In this document: positions 55,705-64,000 of the stretch, in pieces
Layout: every line of letters begins with the position of its first letter
How positions within the stretch are numbered: position 1 is the first letter of the stretch
Assembly (NCBI GenBank): GCA_031771865.1
Contig: JASISA010000025.1
Span: forward strand, 3,534,001 to 3,598,000
Source of the DNA: Nothophaeocryptopus gaeumannii
Lineage: Eukaryota; Ascomycota; Dothideomycetes; Mycosphaerellales; Mycosphaerellaceae
Direction of reading: 5' to 3'
DNA: 64,000 nt
Notes under the pieces: model-generated
Databases searched by the model: none
Told to the model about the DNA's origin: nothing
The model's input: the letters and a program-made list of their open reading frames with translations, nothing else
Position numbers and translations under genes: made by a program

Positions 55705-57891
55705 TCACTCGTTGAAGTACGATGCCACACGGTTGCCTCCAAACCTCGCTGCGAAGCGGAGGCCCTGTGATCCCATCGGAAAGTAGCTGACGAGGTACCA
55801 CACCAACGCGACGATTTGGACTATCGAAGAGAATAGTGTGAGAATAGTACTGCGGAGCTGTTGCAAAGGTAGGTCAGCATGCTCGTCCTGACAATGGTAA
55901 GGCGGCAATATCGCTAGAGTGAATGACGATGAGATACCAGGTGACGTACGCGGCAAGTGCGGCGAAGCTGTATACTGATAGCATTGGTGAAGGGTCGTTG
56001 ATGGTATTGGGAGGGGAGAGGGGATAGGGCAGGGAAGGAGGAGAGGCTGGTGGAGCGACAGAGTGCGGGTGGGGGCATGGTTTGGCGGGGGATGTGCTGG
56101 GCGCATCGAGTAGAGCGAGCAGACTAGCCTCATGATCGACGTCGCATACACACAAAGAGATTGTGAAGCAAGAATGTCGACGACGTGAAGTGGTGGTGTG
56201 GCAACGGCTCCGTTGCCTTCCGACCAAGACGGACTTTGTGATTGAGAACTTACCCCGACCGCGAAGTACAGCGTCAGCGCGATGCTTCCAAAGTATGTGG
56301 CTGTGAAAGGTAGTCGCTCTTGGGAAACCAGATGGCGCACTGTTGCGTAAGGTCAGCAACAAGGCCCACAATAGTAGCACGCATGAAGTTCGGCAGCAGT
56401 CAATATGCGGCTTCGCGAGGCAAGAATGTTCGGCTATGTCACGCTTTGCTTTTACGCACCATGATTGACTGCCTCTTCAACCAGGCGCACGCGAGAAAAG
56501 GTGTGGCAGAAGGAGCATCAAGCTTGGAGGGTTGCTTACCGTAGATGAGCGGTCCCATCATTACTGCCCATGAGCCCAAAAAGAGCGCCGATGCCATCGA
56601 CCAGCTGACCATCCATTAGCATATTGTTCCCAAGTGATCTTCGTTCTTTGTAGGCGTTGAGATGAGGCCTTTTCGTGCGTAAATTGTGTGTTTGAGCTTC
56701 ACCAGTGGGACAAATGCCCCAGTGTGACCCAAGGTGAACTCCACGATAGATGAAAGAGGTGCAGAAGATCGGCATGAGCTCTCTGAATCTTCGCAGCGGG
56801 CGGCTGCAGGTATCCTCGTTGCACCTCGCTGCAAGCACCAAGCACCCCGGACCACACTAACAACCTTGTGGTCAGGCGGGGCAGTCCTAGTGCATAAGCG
56901 TCCGCGGCCTAGAATGCACTGCATTGCTAGCCGCGTGGCTGCGATAGTGAGGCCTTACTCGACGCGTCCGTGATGATAATGATGATGATATGGATGCCTG
57001 GGAAGATGCGCGATACGAGAGAGTCGCACACCCTCTTCGACCACACGAAGGAAGGCGAGGATGGGTGGAGTCCAGCTGGACAAGGTATGCGGATTTGGAA
57101 TAACGAAACAGAATGGGAAGTGATACGTACAGTATTGCGAACTTGCGCGGTCTCAGGCTCAGGATAGGCAGAAGCGTGAAGCAGACGATGAATAAGGCAA
57201 TGGCGGCAAGGTTGAGGCCGCCGAAAATGAGCAAACGATCCCATCGACTTACTGTGAGCACACGTTAGCCAATGTCTCGGCTGGACGTTCCGAATAGCTA
57301 TGCTAGGCAAGCCAGACAAGCCAGACAAGCCAGGTGAGTGAATGCGAAAATGAAGGGCGAAGGAGAACGCTGCGCGGCGCCTGCACGCCAGAGCAAACGC
57401 AGGAACTCTTCCAGTCACGGTGACAGCTCTTGCATCGACCAGCTGCAATGCGAGATGCAATGCTTCGCATGGCCGAGACAGACCTGGCAGCGGCTCTTTG
57501 TCAGGGAGCTATGCAATCGCAGGTGCTCATGCGCCCCCCACGGTCATATCGTATGCATGATGCGAATATGTGCCAGAAACAGGAATTTTGATAGGCCCAG
57601 ACCCGGCCAGAGCATAGTAGCCACAGAATGTGCGGTGCAGTGCGGTGAAAGAGAGGTCGCAGACTTACGCGCAAACCACCCCTCCTCTTCCTCTCTTCGT
57701 GTCGGCGCGGGTAAGGGAGCACCAGGACCCTCTCCCTCTGTTGTCGGCAGCCTGACATAGCCTTCGCTCCCAAAAGGATTTAACTTTGAGAGAGTGCCCA
57801 ATATTGGATTCTGCGGGTTGGTGTTGGCGGGCTGCTCGCGGCGTGACCAGCCCAAGCTGTTGATGCTGTCTCTGAAGGACGAAGAGGCCAT
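55705..57891 (-). CDS. SFT2: Sft2/Got1-family Golgi vesicle transport protein
   Basis: Five exons: 57891-57669, 57251-57131, 56604-56540, 56339-56254, 55857-55705, phases consistent, 215 residues, the same length as yeast Sft2. It is a four-TM protein of Golgi membranes, implicated in vesicle fusion for endosome/ER-to-Golgi traffic. N-terminus MASSSFRDSINSLGWSRRE; cytosolic linker ending EEEEGWFARLSRWDRLLIFGG; TM1 LNLAAIALFIVCFTLL; TM2 ALFLGSWAVMMGPLIYVRHL; TM3 FTATYFGSIALTLYFAVG; TM4 STILTLFSSIVQIVALVWYL; family end SYFPMGSQGLRF. Introns 1, 2 and 4 are long (about 417, 526 and 396 nt) against a window norm near 55, so most of the gene is intron. Each junction restores family sequence. Confidence 0.92.
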
Positions 57892-60800
57892 GGTTGCGCG
57901 GTGTGCGCGCTTTGTGGGTAGCGGCGAGTAGCGCGTTTGATAATCGAGGAGAGCTCCGTGTCGTAGTTGCAGCAGCTGCAGTGTGTAGTCGGTGGTCTAA
58001 GTCGGGAGTCGGCCTTCGTGGTTGTGTACTGTACTGTGCCAGGGTGTGTGGTGGTTTTGACGGGCGAATTGTGCTGCCTATTGGCTGACCGCGTGTCCTT
58101 TGGGGGAGCTGCGGGCGGGCGCGTTGATTGGGAGGGTGTTCAGGGTGGTCGTCGAGCTCAGTGCCTCAGTCGCAGCCAGGCAGCTCGATGCAGATGTGGC
58201 GATGTGCGTCGCAGTGTATCAGGATGCCCCGAAGCTTGGGGATGGCGTTCATCAGCACCTCAGCTCAGCACCGCCAGCGTTCGCGCTTGCCGCCAGGGCC
58301 GCCAAGCCAAAGCCCCCAGAAAGTGAGCAGCAGTGAGCAGGGTCCCGATCGTGCACAGTGAGCCGCGCAGTGACATCGTCCGCGTCCGGCGATTTCGGCC
58401 GCAGACGCTGCCGCTTACATGCTCCAACAACAACATGGCCTGCGTGCACACTTGCGCGCACACTGCCTCTCTAGCCTTCCTTCCTCCTAGGCAGGGCAAC
58501 CTGCATGCCGGACGGCGGGAGGAAGAAGATTGCGTGCAAGAGCGATCGCTGCGACGCTCGATCTAAAGTCCGGAGCTTCACCACGCGCGTGCGGAAAGGG
58601 ACCACTGGACTGTGGTTTCAGCGTAGAGTGGCGTGTGATGCTCAGCGCGCTCTTGCCCGTCAAAGAGGCGGCGCGCTGACTGGGTGAAGCTGTCGGAGTG
58701 CGATGCGCGAGCGTGCACTCGTCGGCAGAGACCCGACGACACAGAGCAAACAGATTGAGCAGACAGCAAGCCATACCTCACGTAAGTGCAATGGCCGCAT
58801 TCAGAGCGCTTGTCTGAGATCCACCGCCAGCGCGCAAGAATGCTGCCAGGGCGTCGTGTGGACTCCAGACTGCTCTTCAGTGGAGTTCAGTGGAGAGGCT
58901 GTCAATGTATGTCTTGCCCAGCAGAGCGAATTCTGGGTGCTGTGGCTGAAGCTCTGCCCTGGCCAGTGCTTCCCATATCTCTACAGCACCTCACACATAT
59001 CAGACTGAGATGCAGGCGCGCCGGCTATCTCTATGCTGCTGGGCAGGGCAAGCGAGGCAGGACCCAGCGGCCCGGGAGGCACATCAAAGGGACAGAGTGT
59101 GTGCTAAGGAGTTGGAGTCCGGCAATGGAGGGTAGGCTCTATGACTCAGTTGGTCATGATGGTGTGCCTTGGGAAGTGGAACATTATGGCAGACGCAACC
59201 CTCCCGCGCACGCTCTCTGATGTAGTGATGTAGTAGGCGGTGAGGCATATTCTTGGCAGCAACGAGGCGATAGTACAAGTAACGCGGCTCTGCTCTGCTC
59301 GTTCGCGAGGGTCCTGCTCCTGCTGATCGAGTAAATGGAATGATTACCCACCTGCTTTGCTGACCGCCAACATCACCGCGCATACATACTGCAAGTCGCC
59401 TGCCGAGCCTCCCTCTGCCTTGATATACTACACTCGGCCTCTGCTCGCGTCCATTGGCCTATTCAGTTCCCAGATTCAGCCGACTGCTGCCGCACTGCGA
59501 ACCCTTCCTCGAGCTGAACCCAATATTTGCCGCTGCTGGTAACCCTCGTCCGCCGTAGCCGCGACGACCTCTCATATTGACGAGCATCGGCCAGAAGCTC
59601 TCCCAACACGGCTCTCTCTCGTCATCCCGCCCGCAGCACAGCCATTCAAACGCACGGAGCCCTGCCCAATTACGTCCCACATTTCGGCCATCACCGCCAT
59701 CGACCGAGAACATTGCGCCTCCGTGGTAACCTTACTCTCACCGTCTGGCACCGAGGACACTTCTTCCGAACACAACCTGCGACTCACCTCCTGTCCTCCT
59801 GCATTACAGTGTCCCTTTCTGTGACGCCGACCGCAGCACAGAGCCAGCGTCTTTGACACGACGACGCCAGGACAGTTGACAGCGCGGTTGCACGATCCAC
59901 GCCACAATCCACAAAGCTCACAAAGAGAGCGACGCTCGGCAAACCTCCGAGACTCAGATCTCTCCCCGCCATTAGAACTAGCATCTGCGCGACGAACCTG
60001 CTACTCCACGTCGCACGAATATCCCAGCGACCCCACTGCTCGACGGCCAGCACCAACACACCTTTGTCAACAAGAGCCGGCCTTAAGCGCCTGCCTGCGA
60101 CCATCTGTGTCGACTTGATACTTGGCCGTATCTCGCTTGCACAGGCTGCTCGTCCATCTCAGACCGCTGCCGCTTCGAAGTGCAACCCCGACTCACACCT
60201 CCGACGACCGACGTGCCTATCCGCTTTAACGTGCGAGCTACACCAACCGCCGACCTCTCCCATCCTCAACACTGCAAGCATCCCGGTGCCTCGACGAGTC
60301 TGGAAGGCGCGCGTTGGTAAGTTCTTGCTTCTTCCCTTCCTGCTATTGTCCAGTTGCGGCCTGTATGACTCTGCACCCGGTATCGGTGCAGTGCGGAGGT
60401 GCCAGGGGCGAGCGCATTGCAGCGAGCCAGACGACACAGTATTGCTTTGCGACGGCAAGGCAGGGCGTAGCGAGGCAGCGACAGCATCCCTCAATGCCTT
60501 CATGCCCTGCACATGCCTGGCTGGACGTCCTTGGCGTCGCATAAAGGCACCGTGAAGTCTTTGCCTGATTCGGGGCCGCACGGGCTGGCGAATCTCATGC
60601 GACTGCAGGCTGCCGACATGATTTGATATCGCTCTTGCCCGGGAACTTCTGTAGCTAACATTCTTCTTCCCACCTAGACGTACCTCCCTTCTCCGCCCGA
60701 CTTCTTCACACTCCACGCGAGAGGTGAACGTCATACCCGAACACGAGATTCCTGCCAGCTGTGGTGTACCAAACCCGTCAGCTACCTTAGCTACCCATTG

Positions 60801-61394
60801 GATCGCCATACACCGCCGCACTCCCCGGCGCGTTCTTGCCCGATCCTGTTGCTGTGCCAGGCAAACAGACCAGATCCTGTCAGCACCGACACAGCCTATT
60901 GTTGGCCCAGAAGAATAAGGCCGACGATACACCCGAAGATCAGCTCTGTGGCTACGGTATACTTGCTGTGGCTATTGTGTCCATCAGCTTACACGCTGGT
61001 CTCGTCCATATCGTAGGACAGAGAGGAGAAGCAGACCACACTGGCAAACAGTGTCTGGATGCATGAGCTGTGATCAAGGAATGCCTATATCCTGTGAGTA
61101 CCCGCTCTTCTGATATATTCAGCTTGTTCTGCCACGTTCACATCCAACGCCCGCGGCTGCAACACATGCTCGCACGCCATGGAGACCCTCTTGCCTCTTG
61201 ACATTCTTCCCTTGTGCAGCCGGCATTGTCCGAAACCCACAATGCCGAGCCTCAGGCTAATATGTGTCCGCAAAGCGAGAGACAACCTCACTGTCTTTCC
61301 TCCCTTCGAAAGCCAAGGCAAAGAGCCTCCACTGAACAACAAGCGTGACTCACCGCTTGAATTCCTCATTGACGATCTAGACGACAGCCCGACA
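57892..61394. other. long divergent intergenic region, upstream of the bHLH gene
   Basis: 3.5 kb between the divergent SFT2 and bHLH genes. From about 59340 the plus strand becomes C-rich with many short upstream open frames, consistent with a long spliced leader of the bHLH mRNA (for example a GTGAGT donor-like site at 61096). Open frames up to 257 codons overlap in several frames and look random. The bHLH frame itself is open back to ATG 61179. Confidence 0.45.
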
Positions 61395-62897
61395 ATGGCA
61401 AGCGCGACTTCGCCATTCATCAAACCAGAACCCAACGATTACAACAACTTCGATCCGAACCAGTTCCTGCAGTTTGGGAACCAGCAACAGCAAGGTCACA
61501 TGAACGGCCACAACACATCACAAGGCGGCAACATGAACGGCGTCAACCCAGCTCAGCTGACCAACGGCAACTACATGTCGAACAGCTTTATCGGGGACGA
61601 CGAGTTGGCTGACCTGACCATTGACAACAACCAGGGTATGAATGGTCCATTCGACTTCAACACTGGAGTTCAAAACTTCATGCACCAACAGCAGTCATTG
61701 GGTAACCAGAACACATTCTCACACACGCCAGACGGTGCGCCAATGCAGTCACCGTTTACGAACGAGTTCAACTACGGCCAGTTCCGGCCCATGCCAGGTC
61801 AGCAGCAGCAGCAGTTCGGAGGCCACAGCATGCCGACGCAAGGCGCCTACCGCCCGCAAATGCAGCAAATGGACAGAAAGGTGTCTGACTCGCGGTCACC
61901 TGCCACGCCGAACACGCCTGGCATGCAGCACCTGCAAGTCGACGACTACTCACACCCCGGTATGCAACCGATTCACCGACAGCAAGGCTCGATCGGTAAC
62001 GGTTGGGAGAGCACACCAAGCGGACACAGCTGGGACGCATCTTCACCATTCCCCTCTCCAAATGGCGGTCACCCACAGCACCCTCAAATTGCAGAGGTCC
62101 TGAAGACCGGCACGCATCACCACAAGGTCGCATCTTCGCTACCAACTAAGATGGAGCCAGGCTCTGCGCCAACATTCTCCACTCAAGAGGCTAAGCGTCG
62201 TCGGCGGCGCGAGTCCCACAACATGGTCGAGCGGCGCCGCCGTGACAACATCAACGAGCGAATCCACGACCTCGGCACTTTGGTTCCGCAGCACAGACTT
62301 GAGGACGAGAAGGTCCGCAAGCACTTGCAGACCAACGCCCCACTCTCTCCATCCATTGCCAACGCCTCCGGCATGTCACCTCCGAACAGCGCCTCCTTGC
62401 TTAGTGGCCAGCGCCGAGCCGCCGGCAACATCACTCAGGGCCTGCCAATGGAGGAGAAGGACAAGGGACCAAACAAGGGTGACATTCTGAACGGCTCCGT
62501 TGCCTGGACGAGGGACATGATGTGGTTCTTGCACATGAAACTTCACCAGGAACAAGAACTCAAGGAGATTCTGGCGACCAACGGAATCGAGTGGCCGTAC
62601 ACCGAAACTGAGGACGAGCATCGCATGACATCCGAAGTAATGGAGATACTCAACAAGCATGCCCCAGTCGGAGGATTCACAGGCTATTCCCGAGCATCTG
62701 GTTCTGGTCTCCGCGTCCCCGGCTACACCAACCTCGCGGGCGACAGCACCAAGCTCGAGGGACCGCAGAATCTGACCATTCCGCCAGTCAGCCCAGGGTT
62801 TCAACCGGGCGGCAGCGGGATGTCAAGTGGCTCGGCAAACTACAACTGGACTAATGATCTGAAGGAGGAAGATGAGTATGGCATGGAATTACAGTAG
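61395..62897 (+). CDS. bHLH transcription factor with long loop
   Basis: The start is taken at ATG 61395 (MASATSPFIKPEPND), 500 residues; the frame is open 72 codons further, to ATG 61179, but that segment looks like leader sequence. The N-terminal 250 residues are Gln/Asn-rich and disordered. The basic region at about 267-285 (KRRRRRESHNMVERRRRDN) has His, Glu and Arg at the positions that contact a CACGTG-type E-box. Helix 1 is NINERIHDLGTLVPQ; after a loop of about 65 residues helix 2 is ILNGSVAWTRDMMWFLHMKL, followed by a short heptad-like stretch (HQEQELKEILATNG). The long loop rich in Pro/Ser is as in a subgroup of fungal bHLH factors. No TM segments follow, so it is not a membrane-bound SREBP. 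Target genes unknown. Confidence 0.85.
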   Translation: MASATSPFIKPEPNDYNNFDPNQFLQFGNQQQQGHMNGHNTSQGGNMNGVNPAQLTNGNYMSNSFIGDDELADLTIDNNQGMNGPFDFNTGVQNFMHQQQSLGNQNTFSHTPDGAPMQSPFTNEFNYGQFRPMPGQQQQQFGGHSMPTQGAYRPQMQQMDRKVSDSRSPATPNTPGMQHLQVDDYSHPGMQPIHRQQGSIGNGWESTPSGHSWDASSPFPSPNGGHPQHPQIAEVLKTGTHHHKVASSLPTKMEPGSAPTFSTQEAKRRRRRESHNMVERRRRDNINERIHDLGTLVPQHRLEDEKVRKHLQTNAPLSPSIANASGMSPPNSASLLSGQRRAAGNITQGLPMEEKDKGPNKGDILNGSVAWTRDMMWFLHMKLHQEQELKEILATNGIEWPYTETEDEHRMTSEVMEILNKHAPVGGFTGYSRASGSGLRVPGYTNLAGDSTKLEGPQNLTIPPVSPGFQPGGSGMSSGSANYNWTNDLKEEDEYGMELQ

Positions 62898-64000
62898 GGC
62901 CGTAACATCCTTCAGCAGCCATACCTTCAATCCTCCGGCAGACCGCTCTTCGACTTGGGAGCATGATTGCACCGGTCTCTGCCGAGTGCTGTGCTCCTCA
63001 GCTGGTGACACAGTCTCCTGCTTGAGCACCGAAATAGACCCCTTGCATCACGATACCGACAACCGGGAACCATTGATTCACTCTGCAACGACATCTGCAT
63101 CAGACTGACTGACTGACACGGCTGCACAATGCAATACACAAGCACAACACCAACCTCTCACCTTCTGTCAACATCTCCTGACTTGGGAATGATGCTACAT
63201 GACGGAAGCTCTTTGACATCTACATACAACCACACCAACGGCGTTAGGAAGACCGGGCGGGAACGTGGGATTTGACTTTTTGCCTGCATCACCAATGATA
63301 CCACCATATGTTCCTGCTTCTTGCTTTTTATTTACTGAACTGGATTTCGGCTTGCTATCTCGGCTACCCTGCTGCTACTGCAACTTGCCCCTCACGGCCG
63401 ACAAATTCGATTTGAGGCGGCACTGCGACATCATTTATCATCCATCATCAACACTATGCATTTCCGAGAGGGGTCTGGAGTATGGCGTACCTGGGCAACA
63501 ACTGCCACTGCGGCGCAGAAGAGGTGACCAACCCCTCGATCACTGTTCGCCAGCAACCTTTTCGGACACGACACACACAATCTGTCATGACGATGTTGAT
63601 GAGAGAACTGCTTTCTAATTATTTGCGTCTTGGGGGTTTTTTTTTTCATTCTTGCTTTCGGCGAGCTGCGGCGACCAGCACTGGTTTATGGGGACTGGGA
63701 TGGAATGTCTGATCTGGCTTTTGAATGCATATGGGCACTGTGGAGACGAGAACAACAACTTGCATGGCGGCTGGATTGAATGAATGATTGAGTGATTGAA
63801 TGAATCGAGATTTGAGAAAGACGATGACTTCATGGGAAGAAGGCTTATCGTGCTGGTTGCGAGGTAGCTCTACTACTGTCTGCATCTTCTACTGACTGCT
63901 CGATGCTCTTCTGAGCGACTTGAGGGTAGCCGAGATATTGGGCATCTACAAACTTCAAACATACTCGTCTCTCATTCTCATTCTTCAATGCTCCGGTAAG
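62898..64000. other. 3' flank of the bHLH gene to window end
   Basis: No gene seen. It includes a TGAC run near 63107-63118, a T9 tract near 63640 and TGAATGAT-type repeats at about 63777-63810, all in non-coding sequence. Confidence 0.45.

Overview
The window is nuclear DNA of a filamentous ascomycete, most likely a Dothideomycete. Genes are split by short GT-AG introns, mostly 45-60 nt. Coding sequence is moderately GC-rich. The protein families are typical of Pezizomycotina: a rhodopsin-fold/PTH11-type 7TM protein, a UGA4-type permease, fungal APH-like kinases, ELR-type F-box-like proteins, a Whi2-like BTB protein, and LARP1 with DM15 repeats. No prokaryotic, viral or transposon genes were recognised. 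All gene models were spliced by eye.

Layout. 1-1.3 kb: start of a DHA1-type MFS transporter running off the left edge. 2.0-4.5 kb: an intact ELR-type gene and a tandem, broken copy. 4.9-11.9 kb: a six-exon gene for a low-complexity protein of about 2150 residues, built from about 20 Trp-Gly/poly-Lys modules and a long charged helix. 13.7-14.9 kb: two more decayed ELR-type copies. 14.9-16.6 kb: APH-fold kinase. 17.5-19.5 kb: RING/IBR-like protein with an apparent frameshift. 22.1-25.5 kb: LARP1. 26.9-29.8 kb: HAD phosphatase, convergent with a cytosolic phospholipase A2-like gene that carries an in-frame TGA. 32.2-34.9 kb: homeodomain factor. 35.5-36.7 kb: another ELR-type gene. 36.7-37.7 kb: TRM8. 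38.0-39.5 kb: 7TM protein. 40.7-47.1 kb, all on the plus strand: amino-acid/GABA permease, stand-alone adenylation enzyme, zinc alcohol dehydrogenase. 47.7-49.4 kb: Whi2-like protein. 50.6-53.0 kb: a large fungal protein of unknown role with a stop and a frameshift. 55.7-57.9 kb: SFT2. 61.4-62.9 kb: bHLH factor.

How genes relate. Most are unrelated housekeeping or regulatory genes: tRNA modification (TRM8), Golgi traffic (SFT2), translation control (LARP1), stress/nutrient signalling (Whi2-like) and two developmental-type transcription factors with long upstream regions. The only group that could act together is permease, adenylation enzyme and dehydrogenase at 40.7-47.1 kb. The most unusual single gene is the modular repeat protein, in which two introns sit at the same position of two different repeat units. 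A second theme is gene breakage. Seven loci show in-frame stops, frameshifts or truncation in otherwise recognisable families. This is either real local decay or a set of sequence errors, and transcript or read data would decide.
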